64,000 nucleotides of DNA from Prevotella histicola JCM 15637 = DNF00424 (GCF_000613925.1 NZ_BAJX01000004.1:62001-126000); one strand, 5' to 3'. Shown: positions 1 to 9,949, numbered from the stretch's first letter. The notes: generated from the letters alone by a model not told the origin. Translations and numbers: made by a program.

Positions 1-1
1 T

Positions 2-1906
2 ACAAGTTTCAAGGTATACAAGAACGGACACCCTGATCCAAGTCTTTCAGGACAGAACCTTAAGGATATTCTCAAGGCAATACCTGCTTCTACGATCAAA
101 AGGATTGAAGTTATCACCGACCCCGGTGCCAAGTATGATGCAGAAGGGACTACGGCGATCCTCAACATCGTCATGATGAGTAGTTCGAAACTACAAGGAG
201 TGTCTGGCAATGTAAACTCGAAAATTGACTCTTATGGCTCTGTAAGACTTGGTACTTATCTGACCACAAAGGTGGGAAAACTTACGACAACTGTCAATTA
301 TAACTATGCAAACCAGAACAAGAAACAGACAGAAAATTATAGAGAGGAAGCCTACAACTACGTAAAGACGGGCGAACAAAAACGTGAATATGGGACTAAC
401 AGCACTGCAGCAACAATACATTTCGGCAATATCAGTGCCAGTTACGAGATTGACTCACTCAACCTGATGACCGCATCAGCCAATTTCTTCGGCTATAAAG
501 CCGATGCTAACACACAGAACACGAATGAACGGTGGGACAAGAACAGCCTGTTGATTTACAAATTCGACAATAATATGACTACCCCAGGCTACTCTGATCT
601 TAATCTTGGAGGACGTTTTGATTATCAACACAAGACCCATTTAGATGGAGAAGTGCTTACACTCTCTTATATGTTAGCTGCCACACGACCGCAAACTACT
701 TTCCGTCAGACATATAGCAATATGGTAAACTTCCCTGTCAGCTATACAAGTTACGACCAAAACACCCGTGAACGCTTCACGGAACACACCTTCCAGATTG
801 ACTATGTACGCCCCTTTGGAAAACACCACAAGATAGAAAGCGGAACGAAATATATTCTTCGCAACAACAATAGTACGTCATTAATGGACTATCAAGGGAC
901 TACACCTGACATGGAAAGTAAGTTCAAGCATAAGGCACAAGTAGCAGCTGCTTACCTCTCATATATCCTCACCGCTGGCAAATGGGCTGCTCGTGCAGGT
1001 TTGAGATATGAATTTACCCGCATGAAAGCATCCTATCCCGATGGTAGTAATGTCGATTACCATGCTAATCTCAATGACTGGGTACCATCAGCAAGCCTAC
1101 AATACAAGATTAGTGATGGGCAGACATTGAAGTTTAGCTATAATACCAGCATCAACAGACCCGGCATCGGATATCTCAATCCAGCCATCATTAGCACGCC
1201 AACGGCGGTCTCTTTCGGTAATGCAAACTTAGGAAGCAGTCGCAACCAAAAGCTACAACTTGAATATATGTTGGTTACTTCAAAACTTACTTTGCAGTTA
1301 AGTCCCTATTATTCATTTACCAACAATGGTATAGGTCGTATCTTGTATGAACAGAATCGTAAAGATGTTTCTACCTTTCAGAACATTCTGAAAAGCAAAA
1401 TTTTCGGTATTTCATCCTACACAGCATGGACTCCTTTCACCGGAACATCGTTTACACTCAACGCTTCGATGCGTTATGCCCGAATCACCTTGCCCACTCC
1501 TTATATCAAGAACAGTGGCTGCGGTGGTGGTATCTACTTTGATTGGGAGCAGAAAATACCTTGGAAATTAACCTTGACAACCAGTCTTGGAGGTGAATAT
1601 GGCAACAGGGTTTACGATCCGTATGCCATTGAAGGACGTTGGTTCTACTATTATTTCACTTTGACACGCCGCTTTTTCAAGGATAAGTTGACAGTATCTT
1701 TATCAGCAGAATCACCTTTCATCAAAGAAAGATCAACTACTTATCGTATTGTACAAGGCGATTATACTGGTTATGAACGTGCTGTTATGAAACCTCAATG
1801 CTTTAAAATCGGTCTCTCATGGAAGTTTGGTAAGCTGAGAGCAAGTGTCAAGAAGGCTGCGAGAAGTATTGAAAATGATGACTTAGTAGGCAGTAAGAAG
1901 AAATAA
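2..1906 (+). CDS. TonB-dependent outer-membrane receptor, 5'-truncated
   Basis: The frame is open from base 2, so the true start lies outside the window. About 634 residues are visible. The first 60 or so match the end of a TonB plug domain (DILKAIPASTIKRIEVITDP, then a GAKYDAEGT-type segment and ILNIV). The rest alternates aromatic and polar residues as in a transmembrane beta-barrel, with repeated tyrosine-rich strands and a late FKIGLSWKFG strand. It most resembles the Bacteroidetes outer-membrane beta-barrel receptor family, which imports or binds large substrates with energy from TonB. The substrate cannot be inferred. The gene ends just before a perfect inverted repeat that could end its transcript. 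Confidence 0.85.
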   Translation, partial: TSFKVYKNGHPDPSLSGQNLKDILKAIPASTIKRIEVITDPGAKYDAEGTTAILNIVMMSSSKLQGVSGNVNSKIDSYGSVRLGTYLTTKVGKLTTTVNYNYANQNKKQTENYREEAYNYVKTGEQKREYGTNSTAATIHFGNISASYEIDSLNLMTASANFFGYKADANTQNTNERWDKNSLLIYKFDNNMTTPGYSDLNLGGRFDYQHKTHLDGEVLTLSYMLAATRPQTTFRQTYSNMVNFPVSYTSYDQNTRERFTEHTFQIDYVRPFGKHHKIESGTKYILRNNNSTSLMDYQGTTPDMESKFKHKAQVAAAYLSYILTAGKWAARAGLRYEFTRMKASYPDGSNVDYHANLNDWVPSASLQYKISDGQTLKFSYNTSINRPGIGYLNPAIISTPTAVSFGNANLGSSRNQKLQLEYMLVTSKLTLQLSPYYSFTNNGIGRILYEQNRKDVSTFQNILKSKIFGISSYTAWTPFTGTSFTLNASMRYARITLPTPYIKNSGCGGGIYFDWEQKIPWKLTLTTSLGGEYGNRVYDPYAIEGRWFYYYFTLTRRFFKDKLTVSLSAESPFIKERSTTYRIVQGDYTGYERAVMKPQCFKIGLSWKFGKLRASVKKAARSIENDDLVGSKKK

Positions 1907-1930
1907 TCTGACGTTACCAACCAATAATTA

Positions 1931-1962
1931 TTTGCTTATTATCTTAAAAAGGTGTATCTTTG
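1931..1962 (+). promoter_or_regulatory. Bacteroidetes promoter for the gene at 1992
   Basis: TTTG at 1931-1934 and TATCTTTG at 1955-1962 are 20 bp apart, an exact match to the Bacteroidetes -33/-7 consensus. The start codon follows about 30 bp later. The -7 box lies inside the left arm of the inverted repeat at 1946-1986. Confidence 0.75.
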
Positions 1963-1986
1963 CGAGGAACAAAGATACACCTTTTT
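1946..1986. other. Perfect 17-bp inverted repeat over a -7 box
   Basis: AAAAAGGTGTATCTTTG at 1946-1962 is exactly repeated in inverse at 1970-1986, with a 7-base spacer. The right arm ends in five T, so a transcript reading out of the upstream receptor gene would form a terminator-like hairpin. The same DNA holds the -7 box of the next gene, so it could also be an operator. Which of these it is cannot be told from sequence. Confidence 0.7.
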
Positions 1987-1991
1987 GACTT

Positions 1992-2639
1992 ATGGCAACG
2001 CATCCTTTATGGTCTGACGATTACTGGTTACTGCTTCTTCAGCTCTATCTGAAGAAGCCAGAGGGTATGAAAGCACTGTATTCACGTGCTTTGGTCGACC
2101 TTAGTTTGGAACTTCATATACCACCAAAGAATCTCTATGAACAGCAATTTAAGCTGCGTCATCGTGATACACCCATCATAGAACTCATCTGGGATACCTA
2201 TGCTGGGAATCCAAGAAAGCTGAACAAAGATGCAAAGAAGCTGCGTTCCATGGAGGGATTTGGCCAACCAAAGAAGTTCTATGATGGTGTTCAGGTTAAA
2301 GAAACCTTTGAGCGTGACTTCTCACCAATGGCAGATTATCCTGATCTGAAGCCCATTATGTTGGTCATGATACTTGACCTCTACTTCCGATTGACCCCCA
2401 TCACAATGGCAGAAGAGACACCTGAAGTGCAGGATTTAGCCAAACTGATGAAGATAAAGCCACAGTTGGTGGTTGAAGTAATGGATGTATTCCAGTTCTG
2501 TGACCCTTATCTGAACCGTGATGACCTTATGATTTCATCGCTTTTATTGCCTTGTCAGGAGATATGGGACCGCTATGGGAATGATAATCCAGAGAAACTT
2601 TCATCCTTTGCAGCACAATTAAAGGAGTATTTCAGATGA
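1992..2639 (+). CDS. Conserved hypothetical protein upstream of rpoN
   Basis: This 215-residue protein is soluble, with no signal peptide or membrane segment. It appears mostly helical, with acidic and aromatic residues (a SDDYWLLLLQLYLKKPEG start). I recognise no catalytic motif. Its own strong promoter lies just upstream, and the sigma-54 gene starts 47 bp downstream in the same direction, so the two may be co-transcribed. Function is unknown. Confidence 0.75.
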   Translation: MATHPLWSDDYWLLLLQLYLKKPEGMKALYSRALVDLSLELHIPPKNLYEQQFKLRHRDTPIIELIWDTYAGNPRKLNKDAKKLRSMEGFGQPKKFYDGVQVKETFERDFSPMADYPDLKPIMLVMILDLYFRLTPITMAEETPEVQDLAKLMKIKPQLVVEVMDVFQFCDPYLNRDDLMISSLLLPCQEIWDRYGNDNPEKLSSFAAQLKEYFR

Positions 2640-2658
2640 TTATCTTTGTTTTTTTTAC

Positions 2659-2666
2659 TACTTTTG
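2659..2666 (+). promoter_or_regulatory. Possible -7 box of rpoN
   Basis: TACTTTTG fits TAnnTTTG and lies 20 bp before the rpoN start. No TTTG is found at the expected 19-21 bp upstream, so support is partial. Confidence 0.4.
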
Positions 2667-2686
2667 TAGCGTAATTCAGGTAAACA

Positions 2687-4197
2687 ATGGCACAGGAACA
2701 AATACAGATTCAGACCCAAAAGCAACAACAAGTGCAGCGTCTTTCACAACAACAGATGTTGCAAGTGAAGCTGTTGGAGATGCCACTGACCGAACTTGAA
2801 GAGAGCGTCAATGCTGAATTGGATGATAATCCAGCGTTGGAAGCAGGCGGAGAAGAGGCAGATGACATAAACACAAACGACACACCAGAGTCTACAGAAG
2901 ATGACTTTGATACGCAAAAGGAGCGCGAAGAGCGTCAGGATGCGCTTGATTCTGCCTTAGAACGTATGCGTTCGGATGATGATCTGCCACTTACGACGCC
3001 AGACAACAGCATAATAACGCCGATTATGAGGAGATTGTCTACGGAGATACGACCTCTTTCATTGATAAACTCAATGAACAAGTGGGCGAAAGAGTGCTTA
3101 CCGAACGTCAAAAAGAGATACTGGAGTATCTTATTGGTAGTTTAGATGATGACGGACTGTTGCGTAAAGACCTTGAAAGTATCAGTGATGAGTTAGCAAT
3201 CTATCATGGCATTGATGCTACAACAAAGGAGTTGGAGGATGTTTTGAAGATTCTTCAGGACTTTGATCCTGCTGGAATAGGGGCAAGAAGTCTGCAGGAA
3301 TGTTTGCTGTTACAGGTAGAACGTAAGGTGGAGAACGGTGAATGGGATCGTGATGGACAGTTCTATAAGTACATACATACCATCCTTACGCATTATTTTG
3401 ACGCCTTTACAAAGAAGCATTGGACAAAGATTCAAGCTTCATTGTCCCTGACGGATGCACAAGTTGAGGCCCTTCAACGTGAGATTCGTAAGCTAAATCC
3501 AAAGCCGGGAGCGTCAATGGGTGAAACACAAGGGCGCAATGTGCAACAGATAACACCTGATTTTATCGTTGAAACAGATGATAATGGCACGGTAACGTTC
3601 AGTCTTAACCATGGTAATCTGCCCGAATTGCATGTCTCACCAGCCTTTAATGACATGCTCGCAGCCTACAAAGAGAACAAAGCTGGCATGAATAGGCAGG
3701 CAAAAGAAGCACTGCTTTATGCGAAAGAGAAGGTTGATAAGGCACAAGGATTCATCGAAGCGGTGAAGCAAAGACGCCATACACTGCAGGTAACGATGAA
3801 GGCTATCATCGATATTCAGCGTAAATTCTTCCAAGATGGAGATGAAGCTGACCTCAAACCGATGATTCTTAAGGATATAGCAGATCGTACAGGGCTTGAC
3901 ATATCGACCATTTCTCGTGTGAGTAACATCAAGTATGCGCAGACACGTTGGGGCACATTCCCTCTTCGTTTCTTCTTTTCTGATAGCTATACTACGGAAG
4001 ATGGCGAGGAAATGTCAACCCGAAAGATCAAAGTTGCACTAAAAGAAGTTATACAAAAGGAGGACAAGAGCAAGCCATTGAGTGATGATGCACTTGCCAA
4101 AGTGATGAAGAAGAAGGGATTTCCGATAGCTCGTCGCACCGTAGCCAAGTATCGTGAACAACTCGGACTACCTGTTGCAAGGCTGAGAAAGGAATAA
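2687..4197 (+). pseudogene. rpoN: RNA polymerase sigma-54 factor, frameshifted
   Basis: The product is sigma-54, which directs RNA polymerase to promoters needing an AAA+ activator. The glutamine-rich N-terminal activator-interacting region (QRLSQQQMLQVKLLEMPLTE) opens the gene, an acidic linker follows, then the core-binding domain, helix-turn-helix and RpoN box (ARRTVAKYREQLG) near the C-terminus. The reading frame breaks close to 3010-3016. The first frame runs to 3145, while the conserved sequence continues in another frame that is open to 4197. A net loss of one base explains it. Everything else is intact, so this is either a recent mutation or a sequence error. The next gene begins 4 bp after the stop. 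Confidence 0.85.
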
Positions 4198-4201
4198 GAA
4201 G

Positions 4202-4819
4202 ATGAAGGAAAAGGACATCATTTTAACGGCAAGAATAGTGAGTATGACCCTCACACCATTCTATCTGCCTGTTGTGGGGATACTTGCTATCTTCACATTC
4301 AGCTATCTTAGCATGTTCCCATGGCAAGCAAAACTGTCGTATGTATTGCTTGTTTATGCCTTTACAGTGCTTATTCCTACCCTACTTATCCATCTTTATC
4401 GCCAATATCATGGCTGGACTCCTATCCAATTAGGGCAACGTGAGAGACGAATGGTACCTTATGTGCTGTCCATTCTTTGCTATTTCACGTGCTATTATAT
4501 CATGAGTCTGCTTCATTTACCTCACATGTTGACATCCATTCTCATGGTAGCTCTGATCATACAGATACTCTGTGCAGTTATCAATGTATGGTGGAAGATA
4601 TCTACACACACTGCTGCTATAGGTGGAGTGACGGGCTCTTTGATAGCTTTCTCATTGTTATTCAATTTCAATCCGATGTGGTGGCTATGCCTGACGATTG
4701 TTGTTTCGGGCTTAGTAGGGTCTAGTAGGATGATTCTTAGGCAACATTCTTTGGAGCAAGTGACGGCAGGTTTCTTCCTTGGACTCGTCAGTTCGTTCCT
4801 CATAATCATCATTGTTTAG
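4202..4819 (+). CDS. PAP2-like integral membrane protein
   Basis: This 205-residue protein has about six hydrophobic segments. It resembles the PAP2 (lipid phosphatase) superfamily: a KISTHTAAIGG stretch matches the motif holding the first catalytic His, and SRMILRQHSLEQ matches SRx5Hx3D except that the final Asp is Gln. The usual N-terminal KxxxxxxRP motif is not clear. It may act on undecaprenyl or phospholipid phosphates, or be a non-catalytic relative. It starts 4 bp after rpoN, which suggests one transcript. Confidence 0.65.
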   Translation: MKEKDIILTARIVSMTLTPFYLPVVGILAIFTFSYLSMFPWQAKLSYVLLVYAFTVLIPTLLIHLYRQYHGWTPIQLGQRERRMVPYVLSILCYFTCYYIMSLLHLPHMLTSILMVALIIQILCAVINVWWKISTHTAAIGGVTGSLIAFSLLFNFNPMWWLCLTIVVSGLVGSSRMILRQHSLEQVTAGFFLGLVSSFLIIIIV

Positions 4820-4969
4820 CCTGAAAAGAGCTGTTTGTATAAAGGAAATGACCTAACAATAGACGGTAAAGACAAAGAAATAAACAGATAAAAGGTACTG
4901 TTTCAGATTGAACACAAGGCCTTGACAAATATTAGAAACAAAGAAATATTCACATAATACGATATAGAT

Positions 4970-5476
4970 ATGAAGCCATTAGTAAGTATTATCATGGGTT
5001 CAACAAGCGATTTACCAGTAATGGAGAAGGCTTGTAAGTGGTTAGAACAGCAGGAAATTCCTTTCGAAGTGAATGCTCTTTCTGCTCATAGAACGCCAGA
5101 TGCCGTTGAAACCTTTGCTAAAGAAGCCAAAGGAAGGGGTATAAAAGTCATTATTGCAGGCGCTGGTATGGCTGCAGCTTTGCCTGGTGTGATTGCTGCA
5201 TCCACCTCTTTGCCAGTCATAGGGGTACCCATCAAGGGTATGCTTGATGGTCTTGACGCTATGCTTTCCATCATTCAGATGCCTCCAGGCATACCTGTTG
5301 CCACTGTAGGAGTCAATGGTGCACAGAACGCTGCAGTGCTTGCTGCAGAGATGATGGCGCTTGGTGATGAAGCTATTGCTCGTAAAGTAGATAACTGGAA
5401 AGCCTCTCTTGGTGCTAAAATAGAGAAGGCTAACAAGGAATTAGCAGATATAAAGGACTATAAGTTTAAGTGTTAG
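4970..5476 (+). CDS. purE: N5-carboxyaminoimidazole ribonucleotide mutase
   Basis: PurE converts N5-CAIR to CAIR in purine biosynthesis. The 168-residue length and the signatures GSTSDLPVM near residue 10 (phosphate and substrate binding) and SAHRTP near residue 40 (catalytic His) match class I PurE, as does the AGAGMAAALPGV segment. The product is cytosolic and octameric in known homologues. A 150-bp gap without a clear promoter precedes it, and a strong terminator hairpin follows at 5526. Confidence 0.96.
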   Translation: MKPLVSIIMGSTSDLPVMEKACKWLEQQEIPFEVNALSAHRTPDAVETFAKEAKGRGIKVIIAGAGMAAALPGVIAASTSLPVIGVPIKGMLDGLDAMLSIIQMPPGIPVATVGVNGAQNAAVLAAEMMALGDEAIARKVDNWKASLGAKIEKANKELADIKDYKFKC

Positions 5477-5525
5477 ATTTGTTCTCAGAAGCCCTAGTCC
5501 GGGCAGAGAGAGCCTATAGTTCCGT

Positions 5526-5563
5526 GGCAGGGAAGGCTTACTATTGCCTTTCCTGCCTTTTTT
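5526..5563 (+). terminator. Intrinsic terminator after purE
   Basis: GGCAGGGAAGGC (5526-5537) pairs with GCCTTTCCTGCC (5546-5557), with one G-U pair and an 8-base loop. Six T follow directly. It lies 50 bp after the purE stop and before ispG. Confidence 0.85.
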
Positions 5564-5644
5564 CATTTAATCATCTTTGTCATTTCCTGCAGTATTCTGT
5601 AGTGAAGAAATGGCAGAGAAGCATTCATTATCACTCAAGAAACA

Positions 5645-7554
5645 ATGATAGATTTATTTAATTTCCAAAGAAGGAAGACCTCTGTAACGCATGTTGGTGC
5701 ACTTGATATTGGTGGAGACAACCCTGTTCGGGTACAATCAATGACCACAACGTCCACGGATGACACTGCAGGAAGTGTAGCACAGGCTGAGAGAATCATT
5801 GATGCTGGAGGAGAACTTGTGCGCCTTACGACACAAGGAAAGCGTGAGGCTGAGAACCTAAAGAATATAAATGCGCAACTACGTGCTGATGGATACATGG
5901 CACCACTGTGTGCTGACGTACACTTCAATGCCAATGTTGCCGATGTAGCAGCACTCTATGCAGAGAAGGTTCGCATCAATCCTGGCAACTATGTTGACCC
6001 TGCCCGCACCTTTAAGAAGCTGGAATATACGGATGAAGAGTATGCTCAGGAACTGCAAAAGATAGAAGATCGGCTTGTTCCTTTCATCAATATATGCAAG
6101 GAAAACCACACTGCTGTGCGCATAGGAGTGAACCATGGCAGTCTCTCTGACCGTATTCGCAATCGTTATGGTGATACTCCTGAGGGTATTGTGGAGAGCT
6201 GTATGGAGTTCTTACGTATCTTCCGGAAGTATCAATTCAATGATATTGTCATCTCCATCAAGTCATCCAACACCGTTGTTATGGTACAATCAGTGCGCCT
6301 ATTGGTAGCTGAGATGGATAAAGAGGGGATGCATTACCCGCTACATCTGGGTGTTACAGAGGCTGGAGAAGGTGAAGACGGACGTATCAAGAGTGCTGTC
6401 GGCATCGGAGCATTGCTTGCTGACGGTATTGGTGACACCATTCGCGTGTCTTTAAGTGAGGAACCTGAATGTGAAATCCCCGTTGCTAAATACCTTACAT
6501 GGTATATCCGGAGTCATGAGAAGCACCTTCTCATACCAGCAGAGCAGGCACCTGACTTTGATTACCTTCATCCTAAGCGACGCGAAACAGTTGCTGCTGG
6601 TAATATAGGTGGTGATAATGTTCCCGTAGTGATTGCTACTCGTAAGGCTGAACATGCGGCTGTTGATGTCTCATCGCCCGAACTTCCGAAGCCTGATTAC
6701 ATCTATGTGCAGGGTGAGTTACCAGAGAAGTTGGCAAAGAATCAGAAGTATATCCTCGATTATGATGCTTATATGGAGCTTGCCAATAGTGGTAAACGGG
6801 TTTTAGATGGTGTTTATCCCATCTTCCCTGTTACTGGAATGCCTTTCATTAGTTTGTTGAAAGCCGATGTGAAGTTCCTCGTTCTGAAGTATGGAACACC
6901 TTCTGAAGAGTTCTTGGCATGTCTGAAGACCCACCCCGAGGTGGTTGTTGTTTGTATGACAAGCCATCAAAACCGACTTGGAGACCAACGTGCTTTGGTT
7001 CATCAGCTGATGATTGCTGGTGTGAAGAACCCTGTTGTCTTTGCACAGATGTATCAACATTCATCGTCAGATACCAACACTTTCAAGGTGATTAGTCCTA
7101 AAGAGCAGTTACAATTAGAGGCTGCTGCGACATGGGAGCGCTGATGATGGACGGACTGACAGATGGATTGTGGCTCATGAACAATGGGGACATAGCACTA
7201 GAAGACGTTGAACAGACCGCATTTGCTATTCTTCAGGCAGGCAGACTGCGCATGGTAAAGACTGAATACATCTCTTGTCCGGGCTGTGGTCGTACCCTTT
7301 ATGATCTCCGAACCACCATTGCGCGCATCAAAGAAGCAACAAAAGGCATGACGGGATTGAAGGTTGGCATCATGGGATGTATCGTTAACGGACCGGGAGA
7401 GATGGCTGATGCCGACTATGGGTACGTTGGTGCCGGACCAAACAAGGTGAGTCTTTATCGCAAACAGGTGTGTGTTGAGCACAATATACCTGAAGAAGAG
7501 GCTGTTGAACACCTTCTTGCACTCATCAAAGCAGACCAGCAGGGAAAGCAATAA
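5645..7554 (+). pseudogene. ispG: 4-hydroxy-3-methylbut-2-enyl diphosphate synthase, frameshifted
   Basis: IspG makes HMBPP from MEcPP in the MEP isoprenoid pathway using a [4Fe-4S] cluster. The total of about 637 residues fits the long Bacteroidetes/plant form with a central insert. The TIM-barrel part (VGALDIGGDNPVRVQSMTTT) is at the N-terminus. The cluster domain carries CPGCGRT and GCIVNGPGE near the end. The frame breaks at about 7125-7135: the first frame stops at 7144, and the C-terminal domain continues in another frame, consistent with a net loss of one base (or four). As the MEP pathway is normally essential, an error in the sequence is the likelier cause. Confidence 0.88.
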
Positions 7555-7625
7555 AGTAACAACAGAAAATAAGAAAACGGTCATCTGAAATGCAGTATAG
7601 CGTGTAGTTTGTAAAGATAAGTTCT

Positions 7626-7850
7626 ATCTGCAAAATAAAAGACCATCTTTCGCATTCTAAAAGGGCACCTTTTGCATTGTAAAAGGTGCCCTTTTGATGT
7701 GTAAAAGACGCCCTTTTACAACGCAAAACATGCCCTTTTGAAAGCCTATCTGTAACCTCTTGTGTCACTGGTGGTTACAAATGGCAAAAACGGAGCATTT
7801 CTTTGAAAAGCAATCAATGGACTATTGAGAATCTGTAAGGATATTTCTGT
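7626..7850 (+). repeat. Composite 22-bp phased repeat element, copy A
   Basis: Four clear 22-bp units run from 7648 to 7735, with a weaker one before. Each is T4, 7 bp, A4, 7 bp. The 7-bp cores after A4 are GGGCACC, GGTGCCC, GACGCCC and CATGCCC. The first two form a perfect 15-bp stem (7659-7673 with 7681-7695) with a 7-base loop. Fifteen bases after the array come TGTAAC (7751-7756), 17 bp, then GTTACA (7774-7779), and the tail TGTAAGGATATTT starts at 7834. It lies downstream of ispG. No gene is seen in the gap 7555-8186. Confidence 0.85.
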
Positions 7851-8150
7851 GTTGTAATCTCTTTACTATTCAGTAGTCATACATAGCCTCCTATTTGTCA
7901 TTTCATAGCATTAAAAGAAAAAATAGGACGATTTAAGACTATTCAGTCCACATCCTTTTATGTTACAATCCGCAACTTTATGTTCTCAAGTCAATGGCTT
8001 CATACGCTTGTATCACTTGTCTTGTAGAGTTTCTTAACATGCTAAAATATAGTTGTCAATTCATATAAAATACTGATAATATGCGGCTTATATAATAGTT
8101 AACAAAGTGCATCTGTAACTTTTAAAATCAAATATAAAATAGAAATAAAC

Positions 8151-8182
8151 CTTGTATCTTTCCCCTGAAAAGACTATCTTTG
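8151..8182 (+). promoter_or_regulatory. Promoter of the LytS-like kinase gene
   Basis: CTTG at 8151-8154 and TATCTTTG at 8175-8182 are spaced by 20 bp. The ATG at 8187 follows only 4 bp after the -7 box, so the transcript would be nearly leaderless unless translation starts further in. Confidence 0.65.
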
Positions 8183-8186
8183 CAGT

Positions 8187-9245
8187 ATGAAGTTAGCTGA
8201 AAACATCAAGAAGCACTGCTTTAACCATCTCAATCTGTCCATCTTTGGAGCACAGATTGCTATATATGCCATGTTTGTGGCTATATGGGCGATGGTTACA
8301 ATACTCCTTGAACATGACACGAATATAGCCATTGACTCTATAAGAGTTAATGCTACGGTGCTTTTTCTGCTGCTAGTAGAGTTCATGGTTAACTTCTATC
8401 TCCTTGTTCCCAAGCTCTATCTTCATCATGATAAACTGAAGAAAGGATTCTTCTGGGGTATTAATCTCATAATTGTTCTTCTATGGAACTGTTATATTAT
8501 ATCCCATCATAAGGAGTATTCTCTTGGAACCAGCTTGGGATTAGAGTTCTATCAGTCTGGGGTTATATGGTTGTTGCTGAATTATGCCATGATAGTTGCG
8601 GCAATTCTGATGCACTATTATATCAATAGAAGCAGACACCTGCGCTACATAAGAGAGCAGAAGCAACGAACAACTGAGGCAGAATTAGCATGGTTAAGGA
8701 ACCAATTGAACCCTCATTTCCTCTTTAATACACTCAATAACATCTCTTCTCTCACGCAAATAGCCCCCCAACGGGCACAGAATGCTATTGGCGACCTGTC
8801 TGAAATACTGCGTTATGCCCTTTATGAGACGGAGGTTGAGGAGGTATTACTTGCTGATGAGGTGAAGTTTATACAGAATTATATCAAGCTAATGGCGCTA
8901 CGTTGCAATCCAAACGTAGAGATAAAGACGCTTTTTGACATCCGTAATTCACAGAGACGCATTGCTCCTCTGCTCTTCCTTACACCCATTGAGAATGCTT
9001 TCAGGTGTGGTATAAGTACGGAACGCCCTTCTTTTATTCACATTTCCTTGACTGATAGTGAAGGAAAAATAGTCTTCCTTTGTGACAATAGCAACTATAT
9101 GAAGAAACAAAATGACCAGGATGGGGTGGGTGTTGAGCTGGAAAATATGCACCATAGATTAGAACTTGTATACCAAAACAGATACCGTATAGAGCAAAAA
9201 ACAGACAAAGAGTGGAATCACTTAAAGATTGTAATTGAACAATGA
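8187..9245 (+). CDS. LytS/YehU-type sensor histidine kinase
   Basis: This 352-residue protein has four hydrophobic segments in the first 145 residues, then a coiled region and the kinase signature NQLNPHFLFNTLNN with the phospho-accepting His near residue 175. The ATP-binding part is atypical: the N box reads PIENAFRCG instead of VENAIKHG, and the first glycine box is weak (LCDNSN), though GVGVELENM remains. Such kinases normally pair with a LytTR response regulator, but none is adjacent. Instead an NAD(P)-binding protein overlaps its stop codon by 4 bp (ATGA), implying translational coupling. Confidence 0.85.
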   Translation: MKLAENIKKHCFNHLNLSIFGAQIAIYAMFVAIWAMVTILLEHDTNIAIDSIRVNATVLFLLLVEFMVNFYLLVPKLYLHHDKLKKGFFWGINLIIVLLWNCYIISHHKEYSLGTSLGLEFYQSGVIWLLLNYAMIVAAILMHYYINRSRHLRYIREQKQRTTEAELAWLRNQLNPHFLFNTLNNISSLTQIAPQRAQNAIGDLSEILRYALYETEVEEVLLADEVKFIQNYIKLMALRCNPNVEIKTLFDIRNSQRRIAPLLFLTPIENAFRCGISTERPSFIHISLTDSEGKIVFLCDNSNYMKKQNDQDGVGVELENMHHRLELVYQNRYRIEQKTDKEWNHLKIVIEQ

Positions 9246-9880
9246 GAGCATTAATAATAGGAGCAACGGGTGCTGTTGGAAGAGATTTGGTACAGTTGCT
9301 CATCCATGATGATAGCTTTGAAGAGATCAATATCTTCGTAAGAAGAGACCCGAATATAAAGAACGAGAAAGTAAAAGTGCATGTTGTAGACTTCGATCAC
9401 CCTGATAATTGGCGGTTACTCGTACAGGGAGACGTCGTATTCTCCTGTATGGGGACATCAAGAAGGGCTGCAGGATCAAAGGATGCACAGTATACTGTGG
9501 ATTATACATACCAATATCAGTTTGCAAAGACGGCTGTTGAGCAGGGTGTTAAGGCTTATATACTTGTTTCTTCAGCAATGGCAAACCCTGATTCTCTTTT
9601 CTTTTATACACAAATGAAGGGTAAATTGGAGCGTGCAATCAACCAGTTACCATTCCAACAGATATCCATTTTACGTCCACCATCACTCATTCGGAAGGGT
9701 TCAACGCGGCTGAATGAGAAGATAGCTGTGGCTGTTTTGCAGTTCTTCAACCGTTTTGGACTCTTCATGAGTCAGCGTCCTATGAAGACAGAGACACTTG
9801 CAAAGAGCATGGTTAGCCTTGCAAAGAGTGGGAAAAGTGGGGTTTTTGAAACACAAGAGATCTTCTCCCTTGATGAATAA
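9242..9880 (+). CDS. NAD(P)-binding Rossmann protein, HTATIP2-like
   Basis: This 212-residue protein is an atypical short-chain dehydrogenase/reductase. It opens with the dinucleotide motif IGATGAVGRDL (residues 6-16), and has VSSAMA near residue 105 and a YTQMK triad-like segment soon after (YxxxK). It is of the size and pattern of the HTATIP2/oxidoreductase family. The substrate is unknown. It overlaps the kinase gene before it by 4 bp, so both are probably expressed together. Confidence 0.8.
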   Translation: MRALIIGATGAVGRDLVQLLIHDDSFEEINIFVRRDPNIKNEKVKVHVVDFDHPDNWRLLVQGDVVFSCMGTSRRAAGSKDAQYTVDYTYQYQFAKTAVEQGVKAYILVSSAMANPDSLFFYTQMKGKLERAINQLPFQQISILRPPSLIRKGSTRLNEKIAVAVLQFFNRFGLFMSQRPMKTETLAKSMVSLAKSGKSGVFETQEIFSLDE

Positions 9881-9949
9881 TAACACGAAGCAGGGACGTA
9901 CAGATGTGCTTCTCTGCCGCATCTGATGCTTCTTAAAGCAAACACACAT

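Noticed and set aside
7120..7150. Programmed frameshifting in ispG (and the other broken genes)
   Set aside because: No slippery heptamer with a downstream structure was seen, and these genes do not use recoding; a sequence error fits better.
7648..7735. 22-bp repeats taken as a CRISPR array
   Set aside because: Units abut with no unique spacers, neighbouring units differ, the same design recurs at eight loci, and no cas gene is near.
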